From Gemmatimonadaceae bacterium (GTDB taxonomy: Bacteria > Gemmatimonadota > Gemmatimonadetes > Gemmatimonadales > Gemmatimonadaceae): 64,000 bases of DNA. Each line of letters starts with the position of its first letter. Positions within the stretch are counted from its first letter, which is position 1. Shown here one piece after another: positions 1 to 9,151 of this stretch. Location of the stretch: positions 496,001 through 560,000 of the forward strand of contig JABAQJ010000007.1 of the NCBI GenBank assembly GCA_019186945.1. Direction: 5' to 3'. The translations under genes and the position numbers were made by a program. The notes under the pieces were generated by a model. That model ran no database searches. It was not told the DNA's origin and saw only the letters and a list, made by a program, of their open reading frames with translations.

Positions 1-812
1 AATAGCTGCGCCAACACTACTGGTGCCTCCTCGGGCACCAGGCGTCCCGCTTCCGGGATCTCGGTAACCGCACCACCTGGTAGCGATGTCCTCAGGGCAA
101 CGGCCGCCGCAGCATCGAAAAACCGGTCGCGCGTCCCCCTGATGATCAAAGCGGGCTGTCGCACTTCGCTCAGGACGAGGTCGTCCAGATCGTCATCCTC
201 GATCGCGCGAGCGAGCGTCTGCAAATGGTCCAGACCGTCCCTCCCTATGTAGGGAGCGAGATACCGACCGACGAGCGCTGGCGCCACGTGGTTCCGCTGA
301 CCGACCTGCGCCGCAAGGAAATCCCGAAACAGGGGATACGCGCCAAGGAGCGAGCGGTTGAGCCGGAGCGCATACTTCGCGGACGAACGCTGCAACTCAC
401 GGATCTCCGGCCCGGGGAGATCCTGCAACGAGGATGGACTGATCAGGACCAACCTCTCGACTCTCTCTGGGCGATCGTATGCCAGACGAAGCGCCGCGAC
501 GGCGCCGATATCCACGCCGACGACTGTCGCCTTTCGCACGCGTAGGGCGGTAAGAGCAAGCTCGAGGTACTCGGCTTGTGCTGTGACCCCAAAGTCCGCC
601 GCGAACGGTCGGTCGGACTCTCCGTACCCGAGGAGATCAGCAGCGAATGCCGTGCACCTGCCCAAGGCAAGCGAAGGCGCCACGTGTCGCCAGAGAAACG
701 CGGATGTACCGAATCCGTGAAGCAACAGAAAAGCGGGGCCGCCGTAACCGTAGCGCTCAACGTGCAGCGTGCCAGCTCCCACCGGAACCCTGAAGTTGTC
801 GGCGTCGTTCAT
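1..812 (-). CDS. alpha/beta-fold hydrolase, C-terminus cut by window edge
   Basis: The reverse strand reads open from an ATG at 810-812 to the window edge, about 270 codons, so the C-terminus is missing. The N-terminal half has the oxyanion loop LLLHGFG (residues 29-35) followed by a conserved Trp, and the nucleophile elbow GVDIGA at residues 99-104. The elbow carries Asp101 where lipases and esterases have Ser, as in haloalkane dehalogenases and epoxide hydrolases. A later GTRDRFFD segment matches the usual position of the acid residue. The catalytic His would lie near or beyond the edge. The specific substrate cannot be told. A possible promoter (TTGACC, 15 nt, TATCGT) lies directly upstream and would give a nearly leaderless message, which is speculative. 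The gene is divergent from the DsbA-like gene at 964. Confidence 0.8.
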   Translation of the reverse strand, partial: MNDADNFRVPVGAGTLHVERYGYGGPAFLLLHGFGTSAFLWRHVAPSLALGRCTAFAADLLGYGESDRPFAADFGVTAQAEYLELALTALRVRKATVVGVDIGAVAALRLAYDRPERVERLVLISPSSLQDLPGPEIRELQRSSAKYALRLNRSLLGAYPLFRDFLAAQVGQRNHVAPALVGRYLAPYIGRDGLDHLQTLARAIEDDDLDDLVLSEVRQPALIIRGTRDRFFDAAAAVALRTSLPGGAVTEIPEAGRLVPEEAPVVLAQL

Positions 813-963
813 GGCAACACGATACACTCCGGTCGTAACGGTCAAGAGGACGTGACACGTGCAGCTCGGCCCCTTCTGAGCCTCGATACGACATTCTAAG
901 TTGTGGAGCGCTGCCAACCAGGCGAAAATCGCCGCGGCGAACGCGGACAAAGAGAGAGGAAGA

Positions 964-1782
964 ATGGCCAAGGAACGCAAGGAAACCGGCAAGTCGGGCA
1001 AGAGCGCTGGGAGCGACCGTCCGAAGGGTTCGGCTCGGGCCACTCCTGTTCCGGCGGGGAAACCGCCGGCCGCCAAGCCATCGAAGCAGAACACCCAGCG
1101 GTTTTATGGATCGCTTGGCTTGGTTGCGCTCGTGGGCGCCGTCTTCATTGCCTACCAGATGAACCGGCCCAAGGCGGGGCCCACGACGATCGATCCGAAC
1201 ACCCCTCTCCCGAAAGCCGAGGGCTACGTGGTTGGGAATCCGGCCGCGCCGGTCCAGGTAATCGAGTTCGCCGACTTCGAGTGTCCGGCTTGTGCGAACT
1301 TCGTGACGATTACGGAGCCGGATGTTCGCAAGCGACTGGTGGAGACGGGCCAGATCTCGCTTCGGTTCATCGACTTTCCTCTCCCGATCCACCGTAATAC
1401 CTGGGAAGCCTCGAATGCGGCGGCATGCGCCAACGAGCAGGGCAAGTTTTGGGAAATGCACGACGCGATCTTCGCCAATCAGGATCGCTGGAGTGGGGTG
1501 ACCACCACGCGTCCCAAGCCTGAACTCCAGCGGTTGGCGAAGGAAGTGGGGCTGGACGAGGGGAAATGGGAGGACTGCTACGATGAGAAGAAGTACAACC
1601 TGAACATCGTTGCGAACCAGAAGGAAGGCGAGCGCCGTCTGGTGAGCCAGACGCCGACCTTCATTATCGGGTCGAAGATGCTTCCTGGCAGCCTGTCGTA
1701 CGACACCTTCAAGGCGTATGTGGACACCGCACTTGCTGCGGTCAAACCCGCGGCCGACAGTGCACAGCCCGCTTCCAAGTGA
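964..1782 (+). CDS. DsbA-like thioredoxin-fold protein, membrane-anchored
   Basis: This encodes 272 residues. An Ala/Lys/Pro-rich cytoplasmic tail (1-45) leads into one membrane segment (about 49-66) and an exported DsbA/Thioredoxin_4 domain. The active site FECPACANF places the redox Cys pair at 107 and 110, and the cis-Pro loop SQTPTF is near the C-terminus. In this family the protein donates or shuffles disulfides in extracytoplasmic substrates. I chose the ATG at 964 because GAGAGGAAG precedes it closely; an in-frame ATG at 901 would add 21 residues. The next gene encodes a VKOR-type membrane protein, the classic partner that reoxidises DsbA-like proteins, so the two probably form an oxidative folding pair. 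Confidence 0.88.
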   Translation: MAKERKETGKSGKSAGSDRPKGSARATPVPAGKPPAAKPSKQNTQRFYGSLGLVALVGAVFIAYQMNRPKAGPTTIDPNTPLPKAEGYVVGNPAAPVQVIEFADFECPACANFVTITEPDVRKRLVETGQISLRFIDFPLPIHRNTWEASNAAACANEQGKFWEMHDAIFANQDRWSGVTTTRPKPELQRLAKEVGLDEGKWEDCYDEKKYNLNIVANQKEGERRLVSQTPTFIIGSKMLPGSLSYDTFKAYVDTALAAVKPAADSAQPASK

Positions 1783-1831
1783 CGTCATCCGCTGAGGGAA
1801 CTGGCGTTCAGTCGTTCGCAGGGGAGTGTTT

Positions 1832-2263
1832 GTGACCAAGCGGATGCTGCTCGCTCTCCTGGCGATGGCGGGCGTTGCGATCGCGGCCTACCTGACCTTA
1901 TACAAGACAGGCGCGATTGGCGAACTGGCGTGCACGGTGGGTTCCTGCGAGACCGTTAACACCAGCAAGTGGTCGATGCTCGCGGGCATGCCGGTCGCAG
2001 CGTGGGGTCTGGCATACTACGTGTTGCTCCTGGCGGTGGCCCTTGCCGGTGTTCAGGAGCGTTGGAGTGAGTCGCTGGCGGTGTCCCGGGCGTTGTTGGT
2101 GCTGACGGTATGGGGGGTGCTTTTTTCGGGCTGGCTGACGTACCTCGAGTTGTTCGTGATCCATGCGATCTGCGTCTGGTGCGTGACCAGCGCTGTGCTG
2201 GTGACCGTCATGTGCGTCGTGAGTGCGATCGAGTACAGAGAACAGGTCGCCGTGCACCGGTAG
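1832..2263 (+). CDS. vitamin K epoxide reductase (VKOR) family protein
   Basis: A small integral membrane protein of about 143 residues with four to five hydrophobic helices. It carries both VKOR cysteine sites: a loop pair in CTVGSCETVN shortly after the first helix, and the membrane-embedded CVWC near the C-terminus. The Ser/Trp loop (SKWSM) between them is also typical. Bacterial VKORs oxidise DsbA-like thiol proteins and pass electrons to quinone. It follows the DsbA-like gene by about 50 bp, which supports that pairing. The GTG at 1832 is preferred because AGGGGAG at 1820-1826 is well spaced from it; an in-frame GTG at 1826 is the alternative. It has no fused thioredoxin domain, unlike cyanobacterial VKORs. 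Confidence 0.87.
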   Translation: MTKRMLLALLAMAGVAIAAYLTLYKTGAIGELACTVGSCETVNTSKWSMLAGMPVAAWGLAYYVLLLAVALAGVQERWSESLAVSRALLVLTVWGVLFSGWLTYLELFVIHAICVWCVTSAVLVTVMCVVSAIEYREQVAVHR

Positions 2264-2279
2264 GCGACAAGGAGACTGC

Positions 2280-4577
2280 GTGGTGGCGACCGACCCCGCC
2301 GAATCCAGCCTGCAGCAGGCGTTTTCGTTCTTCTTCGAGCATAGCGACCAGGCGTACTACGTGTTCGATACGGAGTCGCTGGCCTTTCTGGTCGTCAACG
2401 AAGCTGCGGTGCGGCGATACGGATACTCGCGCGAGGAGTTTCTCCGTATGACGCTCGCCGATATCCGGCCGCCGGAAGACATGGCGGCACTGGCGAGCGC
2501 GTACACGCCGCCCGGGCGCGGCGTCAAGCACATGGGTCGGTTCCGGCATGTGACTCGCGAGGGGCGCATCATCCCGGTCGAGATCACGACGTACGACATT
2601 TACGTCGACGGTCGATACCGGCGCCTCGTGGAAGCCATCGACCTGGGAGAGAGCGCCCGTTCAGGCGCCGAAATGCGTCTTTGGGAGGAACGATTTCCAC
2701 CTGTCGCGGAGAGTCTGAGCGAAGGACTGCTGCTCCTGGATCTCGCTGGCATCATTCGGTACGGCAATCCGATGATGAAGCACTTCGTGGGCATGAAGCG
2801 CGACGACATCATCGGCCGCGACATTCGCGAGTTCGTGCGGCCGGAGCGGCGTTCGGTAGTCGACGAACACCTTCGCGATCGAGCTGAGGGACGCTCGGCG
2901 GTGATCGAGGACGCGCTGGTACGTGTCGATGGGTCGCTTCTCTGGGTGGAAATCCATTCGACCCCGTTCTTTGGCCCAGACGGTTCGATCGTGGGTGCGC
3001 TCAGCACTCTGAACGACATCACTGGCCGACGGAAGGCACAGGAAGAACTCGAGCACTCGCTGTCGCTGTTGAAGGCCACGTTGGAGTCGACCGCAGACGG
3101 CATCCTGGTCGTCGACCGCGCGGGCCGTATCACCAATTGGAACGAGAGCTTTCGCGAGATGTGGCGTATCCCGCCGGGCGCGGTGGAGAGTGGGTCCGAC
3201 ATCACCGAGATGCCGCATTTTCTCGAGCAGCTGAGGGAGCCCCGGCCATTCGTCGACAATGTCCGTCGTCTGCACACGGAGTCTCCCGACGAGGAGAGCT
3301 TCGACGTGATCGAGTGCACCGATGGCCGGGTGTTCGAGCGCTATTCGCTCCCGCAGCGTGTGGGGAACGAGACCGTGGGTCGCGTGTGGTCCTTTCGCGA
3401 TGTCACGGAGCGAAGGCGTTCTGAAGCGCGCCTCATGCAGGCGCAGAAAGTGGAAGCGATCGGCATGCTGGCCGGCGGCGTCGCCCACGACTTCAACAAC
3501 GTGCTGACGGCGATTCTCGGAAGTGCCGAACTGGCGCTCCTGGAGACTGTGGGGAACGATGGCGCGAGGGTCGAGCTGGAGGAAATCCGGCGCGCCGCCA
3601 TGAATGCGTCCGCGCTGACCCGCCAGCTTCTCCTGTTCAGCAGGCGACGCGAGAGGAAGGCGGAGCGTCTGGGACTCAATGCGGCGGTACGATCTGCCGA
3701 GCGGCTCCTCCGTCGCCTCATTCCCGAGGACTTCACGCTCTCTTTCAGGTATGAGCAGGGCCTTGGAGATGTCCTGGTGGATCCGGGCGAGCTCGAACAG
3801 GTCATGATGAACCTGGCGGTGAACTCCCGCGATGCCTGCGATCGTGGCGGGTCGATTACCGTGTCGACAGGGCGCCGAGAGAACGACACCCGTGCGTCGG
3901 ATGACGAGCCGGAATGGTTCGCCGTGCTGCGTGTGTCGGACGACGGTGCCGGCATGACGCCGGAGGTGCGGTCACGGATCTTCGAACCGTTCTTCACCAC
4001 GAAGGCAGCGGGGAAGGGGACCGGCCTCGGCATGTCCGCCGTCCTGGCGATCGTGGAACGGTCAGGGGCGCGGATCGAGGTGACGTCCGCCCCCGGCGAG
4101 GGGACGACGGTGGAGGTACGGTTCCCCGAGCTGTCGAGCATAACCCCTGGTTTGGTGACGCCGACGGAAGCGGTCGCGGTTCGCGCCGGCGTGGAACGGA
4201 TCCTCATCGTCGAGGACGCCCCGGCGTTGCGGCGATCGACGCGAAGGATGCTCGAGCAACACGGTTACGAAGTACGCGATGCGGCCAACGGCGCCGAAGC
4301 GTTGGACGTGCTGGCAGCCGAAGGGGTGGAAGCGTTTTCGATGGTGCTGACCGACGTCGTCATGCCGCGGATGGGAGGGCGTGAACTGGCGGGCCATATC
4401 GTTCGCCGCTGGCCGGCTCTCAGAGTGATGCTGATGACGGGTTACGACGATGGGGGCGTGGCGGACGACATTACGCGTCAGCTGCCCCTGCTGGAGAAAC
4501 CATTCTCGATGAATGACCTTCTCCACGCGGTGCGAAAAACGATCGACGCGCCGATGCGCCGGGCGCGCCGCGTCTAG
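2280..4577 (+). CDS. hybrid sensor histidine kinase (PAS-PAS-PAS-HK-REC)
   Basis: About 765 residues with no evident membrane segment. Three PAS-like modules occupy about 10-390. The first has the YVFDTESLAFL and GYSREEFL signatures, the second has GIIRYGNP, and the third has GILVVDRAGRITNWN. The kinase core follows: phospho-acceptor His403 in VAHDFNN, an N box NLAVNSRDA, then DDGAGM and GKGTGLGMS of the ATP-binding domain. A C-terminal receiver domain carries the phospho-acceptor Asp692 in VLTDVVMP and the lysine in LLEKPF. GTG at 2280 follows AGGAG with 7-nt spacing. No separate response regulator or output gene is adjacent, so the signal and target are unknown. Its stop codon overlaps that of the convergent small gene, sharing CTAG. 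Confidence 0.93.
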   Translation: MVATDPAESSLQQAFSFFFEHSDQAYYVFDTESLAFLVVNEAAVRRYGYSREEFLRMTLADIRPPEDMAALASAYTPPGRGVKHMGRFRHVTREGRIIPVEITTYDIYVDGRYRRLVEAIDLGESARSGAEMRLWEERFPPVAESLSEGLLLLDLAGIIRYGNPMMKHFVGMKRDDIIGRDIREFVRPERRSVVDEHLRDRAEGRSAVIEDALVRVDGSLLWVEIHSTPFFGPDGSIVGALSTLNDITGRRKAQEELEHSLSLLKATLESTADGILVVDRAGRITNWNESFREMWRIPPGAVESGSDITEMPHFLEQLREPRPFVDNVRRLHTESPDEESFDVIECTDGRVFERYSLPQRVGNETVGRVWSFRDVTERRRSEARLMQAQKVEAIGMLAGGVAHDFNNVLTAILGSAELALLETVGNDGARVELEEIRRAAMNASALTRQLLLFSRRRERKAERLGLNAAVRSAERLLRRLIPEDFTLSFRYEQGLGDVLVDPGELEQVMMNLAVNSRDACDRGGSITVSTGRRENDTRASDDEPEWFAVLRVSDDGAGMTPEVRSRIFEPFFTTKAAGKGTGLGMSAVLAIVERSGARIEVTSAPGEGTTVEVRFPELSSITPGLVTPTEAVAVRAGVERILIVEDAPALRRSTRRMLEQHGYEVRDAANGAEALDVLAAEGVEAFSMVLTDVVMPRMGGRELAGHIVRRWPALRVMLMTGYDDGGVADDITRQLPLLEKPFSMNDLLHAVRKTIDAPMRRARRV

Positions 4578-4918
4578 GGCGTGTCGTCTCGCCGGATGCG
4601 GATGGCCGGTCGTCCGTCTTCGGACGCGGCCGAGTCGCGCTGAGGCATGAGGTCCTGCCCAAGGACCACGAGGACACGCGTTGCAACCGTGCTGGCTAGC
4701 GGTTCCGGAACGTTCATGACGCGGATGTAGGCGTCGATAGCCCTGTCGAACGACATCTCGTCGGCAAGGGCATCCACGAAGAGCAGCGCGTTCTGGACGT
4801 GCGTTTCCACCAGAGCTTCTTCGGCACGCGCCTGCGCCAGCTTGAGTCGCCTCTCTGACGCCTCATCCAGTCTTCGCGGGAACAGCGTCTCTGGGAAAAT
4901 CGATCTCAGAAAGGACAC
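4574..4918 (-). CDS. small protein coupled to acetyl-CoA synthetase
   Basis: A 114-residue protein I do not recognise. It is Ala/Arg/Glu-rich, predicted mainly helical, with no signal peptide or membrane segment. The GTG start lies one base after the TGA of the upstream acs gene (TGACGTG), so it is probably co-translated with acs. The middle carries ALADEMSFDRAIDAYIRVM. A role in regulating or accompanying acetate activation can only be inferred from position. The frame uses G/C in third positions like its neighbours, which supports coding. Confidence 0.6.
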   Translation of the reverse strand: MSFLRSIFPETLFPRRLDEASERRLKLAQARAEEALVETHVQNALLFVDALADEMSFDRAIDAYIRVMNVPEPLASTVATRVLVVLGQDLMPQRDSAASEDGRPAIRIRRDDTP

Positions 4919-4919
4919 G

Positions 4920-6884
4920 TCAGCCTTCCTGGTCCTCGTATTGGGCTTTCAGGCTGGCGACCACGTTGGGATCGGCGAGTGTCGTGGTATCGCCTAACGC
5001 TCGTCCTTCGGCTATGTCCCGCAGCAGGCGACGCATGATCTTCCCTGAGCGCGTCTTGGGCAGATCGGCGGAAAACAGGATGTCGTCCGGGCGCGCCAGC
5101 GCACCGATCTTCTGGGCTACGAACTCGCGCAACTCGTCGCGCAGAGCCGGCGACGCATGGAAGCCAGTGCGCAGGGTGACGAATGCCGCCAGCGCCTGTC
5201 CCTTGAGTTCGTGCGTGCGTCCGACGACCGCCGCCTCGGCGACCGTCGGATGTTCGACGAGCGCCGATTCGACCTCCATCGTCCCGATGCGATGTCCGGC
5301 GACGTTCAGGACGTCGTCGACGCGACCCAGGATCCAGAAGTAGTCGTCGTCGTCGCGCTTCGCGCCATCTCCCGGGAAATAGAGGTCCGGACGGGCGGGC
5401 CACTTGGAGAAGTAGGTGCTCACGTACCGCTCATCGTCACCCCAAATCGTTCGCAGCATCGCTGGCGATGGCCTGGTCAGTGCGAGAAGTCCGCCGCCAC
5501 GCGCGATCACGTTCGCCCTCGAGTCGAGCAGTTCCGCCGCGAAACCCGGTAGCGGTCGGGTTGCGGACCCCGGCTTGGTCGGCGTTACCCCGGGGACCGG
5601 CGAAATCACGATCGCTCCGGTCTCCGTCTGCCACCAGGTGTCGACTATCGGACACCGCTCGCCGCCTATCGCCTTGTGGTACCAGATCCAGGCTTCCGGG
5701 TTGATGGGTTCGCCGACGCTGCCTAACAAACGCAGCCTGGAGAGATCGTGACGGGCCGGGTACTCGTCGCCCCACTTCATGAAGGCGCGAATGGCCGTTG
5801 GCGCCGTGTAAAAGATCGTGACGCCATGGCGTTCGCAGATCTCCCAGAAGCGGTCCTTCTCGGGCCAGTCGGGCGCCCCTTCGTAGAGCACACAGGTCGC
5901 GCCGTTGGCCAGCGGCCCGTATACGACGTACGAGTGGCCGGTTACCCAGCCGACGTCCGCGGTGCACCAGAATACATCGTCCTCCTTGAGGTCGAAGACC
6001 GTCCGCATCGTGGACGTGACCCCAGTCAGGTATCCGCCCGTCGTGTGCACGATCCCTTTCGGCTTCCCGGTCGTCCCGGATGTGTACAGGATGAAGAGGA
6101 CGTCTTCTGCCTCCATCGGGGTTGGCTCGCATTCCAGTGGCGCGTGCGCCATCAGGCGGTGCCACCAGTGGTCGCGTCCGTCCGTCATTTCCGCGAACGA
6201 CTCGTCACCCATGCCACCGGGACGGCGCTGCACGACCACGACGTGCTTGACGCTGGGCGCACCTTCCAGCGCTTTATCCGTATTGCGCTTAAGCGGGACG
6301 ATCTGGCCGCGTCGGTATCCGCCATCGGCCGTGACGACGAGCTTTGCCTGGGCATCGTTCATCCGGTCGCGGAGGGATTCCGGCGAGAAGCCTCCGAAGA
6401 CCACCGAGTGAATCGCCCCGATGCGCGCGCAGGCCAGCATCGCGATGGCCGCCTCGGGTACCATCGGCAGGTAGATGCCGACGCGATCGCCCTTCGCGAT
6501 GCCGAACGACTTCAGGACGTTCGCGAACTTGCGCACCTCGACGTAGAGATCCCAATACGTGAGGGTGCGGCGATCCCCGGGCTCTCCTTCGAAGATCAAG
6601 GCCGCCTTGTTGCGTCTGGCGGTTCCAACGTGCCGATCCACGCAATTCGCAGCGGCGTTGATCAGGCCACCGGTGAACCACTTGGCGCGCGGCGGCTCCC
6701 ATTCCAGTACGCGATCCCAGGGTCTGATCCAATCGAGCGACTGTGCCTCTCCCGCCCAGAACGCCTCGAAGTCCCTGTCGGCGCGCTCATGGAGCGACCA
6801 GTCGCGCACGTCGGCGCGCCGCTGAAAATCCGCCGGGGGAGCGAACTTGCGATTTTCCTGAAGAAGGACGTCGATGTCAGTCAT
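4920..6884 (-). CDS. acsA: acetyl-CoA synthetase (AMP-forming)
   Basis: It activates acetate to acetyl-CoA through an acetyl-adenylate. The 654-residue length is normal for the family. Visible motifs are the phosphate-binding loop [11 protein letters not shown] (267-277), the family block [14 protein letters not shown], the adenine-binding TWWQTETG, the hinge and C-terminal block [11 protein letters not shown], and the acetylatable lysine region [10 protein letters not shown] near the end. The start at 6884 gives the canonical N-terminal ACS domain. The frame is open far upstream but that sequence is not ACS-like. One Leu codon near the end (GRALGD) is the rare TTA within a CGTTAGG heptamer. 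Confidence 0.96.
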   Translation of the reverse strand: MTDIDVLLQENRKFAPPADFQRRADVRDWSLHERADRDFEAFWAGEAQSLDWIRPWDRVLEWEPPRAKWFTGGLINAAANCVDRHVGTARRNKAALIFEGEPGDRRTLTYWDLYVEVRKFANVLKSFGIAKGDRVGIYLPMVPEAAIAMLACARIGAIHSVVFGGFSPESLRDRMNDAQAKLVVTADGGYRRGQIVPLKRNTDKALEGAPSVKHVVVVQRRPGGMGDESFAEMTDGRDHWWHRLMAHAPLECEPTPMEAEDVLFILYTSGTTGKPKGIVHTTGGYLTGVTSTMRTVFDLKEDDVFWCTADVGWVTGHSYVVYGPLANGATCVLYEGAPDWPEKDRFWEICERHGVTIFYTAPTAIRAFMKWGDEYPARHDLSRLRLLGSVGEPINPEAWIWYHKAIGGERCPIVDTWWQTETGAIVISPVPGVTPTKPGSATRPLPGFAAELLDSRANVIARGGGLLALTRPSPAMLRTIWGDDERYVSTYFSKWPARPDLYFPGDGAKRDDDDYFWILGRVDDVLNVAGHRIGTMEVESALVEHPTVAEAAVVGRTHELKGQALAAFVTLRTGFHASPALRDELREFVAQKIGALARPDDILFSADLPKTRSGKIMRRLLRDIAEGRALGDTTTLADPNVVASLKAQYEDQEG

Positions 6885-7188
6885 GAGGGATGGACGGGCG
6901 AAGGCGCGAACGACTGCATGAGCAGGCCGGCCGCCGCATTCTGCAAAGCGCGCGGGGAAACTGCAACCAGTGGTGCAGTCACGTACCGGGCCGCGATGCC
7001 GTGCCCGGTCAGGAGTCGCATTCGACGCCACTCGCGGCGATTCACGGCAGGCGACACAGGTGACGAAGGGCTTCGATCCGGCTGGAAGCCGAGCAATTGC
7101 AACGTCTTTCGCGCTGCCGCCGGGTCTGGCATGCAGTTCGCATGACACGTTCGTCGAGACGCACGATCCCCGTGCCAAGGAGTTCGCC

Positions 7189-7491
7189 TTGACCGCAGAT
7201 TCGCTCGTTGTCGCGGCGCCGGAATCGCTGAACGCGGAGAGCCGTGCGCCGTTTCGATGCGCTGCCCTCGAGTGTCTGGAGCGCGTGTCCCAGCTCGGAC
7301 GTAGCGCGCTCACGATCGACATGTCGGCCACGCAGGTGGTAGATGCCTGCGGCCTGGGCATCCTGGTTCTGGTGACCAAGCGCGCTCGCGAGCGCGGGAT
7401 TGTCACGCGACTGCTGTGTGCGCACGAAGACGTGCGATCGTTGCTGACGATCACGCACCTCGAGCCGCTTTTCCAGTTCCGAAGCGATTAG
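7189..7491 (+). CDS. STAS-domain protein (anti-anti-sigma factor type)
   Basis: A 100-residue protein that is essentially one STAS domain. After a predicted beta-strand-rich start, the core [20 protein letters not shown] matches the central strand and loop of SpoIIAA/RsbV-like antagonists. The usual phosphorylatable Ser/Thr of the DSSG loop is replaced here by DACG, so switching by a kinase is doubtful. The start is a TTG at 7189 with an excellent AAGGAG six bases upstream. No anti-sigma kinase or sigma factor lies nearby. It could alternatively be an MlaB-like subunit of a lipid transporter; mlaE/mlaD are 29 kb away. Confidence 0.7.
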   Translation: MTADSLVVAAPESLNAESRAPFRCAALECLERVSQLGRSALTIDMSATQVVDACGLGILVLVTKRARERGIVTRLLCAHEDVRSLLTITHLEPLFQFRSD

Positions 7492-7553
7492 TCCGGCGCT
7501 TCAAGCTGGCTCCGCGCGGGATTACGTTAGGTCACATTCCACCCGCGCATCGC

Positions 7554-8096
7554 ATGATTCATCCCTGGCACGACCTGCCCGCCGGCGAGCATCCGCCGGA
7601 TGAAGTCACGGCCATCATCGAGATCCCGCGGGGGAGTCGCAACAAGTACGAACTGGACAAGAAGTCCGGGCTACTGAAGCTCGACCGCGTCCTGTACTCG
7701 GCCGTGCACTATCCCAGCGACTATGGTTTCATTCCGCGGACGCTGCACGAGGATGGGGATCCGCTGGACATCCTCGTCCGCATCAACGAGCCGACTTTCC
7801 CGGGATGTCAGGTGTCCGCCCGGCCGATCGGCATACTGAAGATGCTCGATCGCGGTGAACCTGACGACAAGATTCTCGCCGTACCATCGAAGGATCCCTT
7901 TCACCAGGAGTACTTCGACATCGCCGACATCCCCGAGCACCTGCTCAAGGAGATCGAGCACTTCTTCCTGATCTACAAGGATCTCGAGGGGAAGCGCATG
8001 CAGATCAAGGGGTGGGAGAAGAGCGAGTCGGCGATGCGGGTGATTCAGGAGTCGATGGCGCGCTACGATGCGAAGTTCCTTGCCGAGGGGCCGTAG
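7554..8096 (+). CDS. ppa: inorganic pyrophosphatase (family I)
   Basis: It hydrolyses pyrophosphate to phosphate in the cytoplasm and so pulls biosynthetic reactions forward. It is a 180-residue soluble protein, the usual length for bacterial family I enzymes. The metal-binding signature is clear in GDPLDILV, and the conserved lysine/tyrosine blocks NKYELDKKSG and YPSDYGFIPRT precede it; KDLEGK and GWE close the active site. The ATG at 7554 gives the canonical start (HPWHDLPAG). No strong SD is visible. A CGTTAGG heptamer lies 23 bases upstream in the spacer. It sits near acs, whose reaction produces pyrophosphate. Confidence 0.96.
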   Translation: MIHPWHDLPAGEHPPDEVTAIIEIPRGSRNKYELDKKSGLLKLDRVLYSAVHYPSDYGFIPRTLHEDGDPLDILVRINEPTFPGCQVSARPIGILKMLDRGEPDDKILAVPSKDPFHQEYFDIADIPEHLLKEIEHFFLIYKDLEGKRMQIKGWEKSESAMRVIQESMARYDAKFLAEGP

Positions 8097-8117
8097 CCGG
8101 TTCCGGCCGGTACGGGC

Positions 8118-8918
8118 ATGGCGGTGAGGCCGCTGCGTGTGCCGCCGTGTCGGGCGAACGTTGCTCCCTGGCGGTTCCTTCGGGCGCGGACGATCCGGGT
8201 CGCTTCGAGAGCGATCGTGATGGCGATCGCAGCGACCCTTGCCGGTACGCTCCCGGCGCAGGACTCGACGGCGGCAAGCAAGGTTCGCGCACAGCCGCAA
8301 CTCACGACCGCTCAACGGCGGGCGCTCCTGCATGCTCCCACACGCGCGTTCTGGTCGTCGCGCGCGCCAGACACGGTCGTGGTCGACGTCGAAACATCCC
8401 GGGGATCGATCGTACTCGAGCTCGTTCGTGCATGGGCGCCCGCCGGGGTCGATCGCTTCTACAACCTCGCTCGAGCAGGCTACTTCGACGACTCCCGCTT
8501 TTACCGCGTCGTGTACCGCTTTGTCGCGCAGTTCGGGATCGCGGGCGACGCGGCGGTGGCTCGTCTGTGGAGCCGGCGCACCTTGCCGGCCGACTCCGTG
8601 CGCAGCTCGAACACGCGGGGCACCGTCGCATATGCGCAGTACAAGCCCACCGATCGCACGACCAATGTGTTCATCAATCTCGCCGACAACGTCAACCTCG
8701 ATTCGCTGGGTTTCGCACCGATCGGACGCGTGATCCAAGGCATGGAGGTGGCCGACAGCCTCTATTCGCTGTATGGGGAGTTCCCGATGTCCGAGCCGCC
8801 ACTCGGCGACGTGAAGCGGCTGTATCGCGAATCGAATCGGTACCTGGACGCAACCTACCCGAAGCTGGACCGCATCGTTCGCGTCGTCGTTCGCCCGAGC
8901 CATCCCGGCAGGGAGTGA
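8118..8918 (+). CDS. secreted cyclophilin-type peptidyl-prolyl isomerase
   Basis: Up to 266 residues. A basic N-terminal region and a hydrophobic stretch ending GTLPAQD look like a signal peptide (about residues 20-48), so the protein should act in the periplasm. The cyclophilin domain follows: the strand TSRGSIVLEL, the FYRVVYRFVAQFGIAGD block and TNVFINLADN, then GRVIQGMEVAD. Family members isomerise Xaa-Pro bonds of folding proteins. The start is uncertain: the ATG at 8118 gives a long basic n-region, while one at 8220 would leave a very short signal. It lies 21 bp after ppa. Confidence 0.85.
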   Translation: MAVRPLRVPPCRANVAPWRFLRARTIRVASRAIVMAIAATLAGTLPAQDSTAASKVRAQPQLTTAQRRALLHAPTRAFWSSRAPDTVVVDVETSRGSIVLELVRAWAPAGVDRFYNLARAGYFDDSRFYRVVYRFVAQFGIAGDAAVARLWSRRTLPADSVRSSNTRGTVAYAQYKPTDRTTNVFINLADNVNLDSLGFAPIGRVIQGMEVADSLYSLYGEFPMSEPPLGDVKRLYRESNRYLDATYPKLDRIVRVVVRPSHPGRE

Positions 8919-8965
8919 CCGATGGCTATCCTTGCGCGGCCAACGTCGGCCGGCGTGTAGCTCGG

Positions 8966-9151
8966 TCAGCTGCGCGACGGCAGCTCGACGGCAAGCCGGA
9001 GACTGTCGAGTCGCTGGAGGCTTACGTCGACACCCGCGCTCAGAAGCCGGGTCTCGACGACCCGACACATTTCGCCGACGCCACCGACGCGTACGTCGAA
9101 GAGTGAGCGCACTGTTGCGCGCACGATGAGTTCGAGAAGGTCGGTCTGCAT
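8966..9151 (-). CDS. small hypothetical protein coupled to CocE-type hydrolase
   Basis: A 61-codon frame whose ATG overlaps the hydrolase stop as TGATG, the arrangement seen for coupled gene pairs throughout this window. The product is Val/Leu/Arg-rich (begins MQTDLLELIV) with no signal peptide or recognised domain. The only evidence is position and an open frame, so it may be spurious. Confidence 0.35.
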   Translation of the reverse strand: MQTDLLELIVRATVRSLFDVRVGGVGEMCRVVETRLLSAGVDVSLQRLDSLRLAVELPSRS

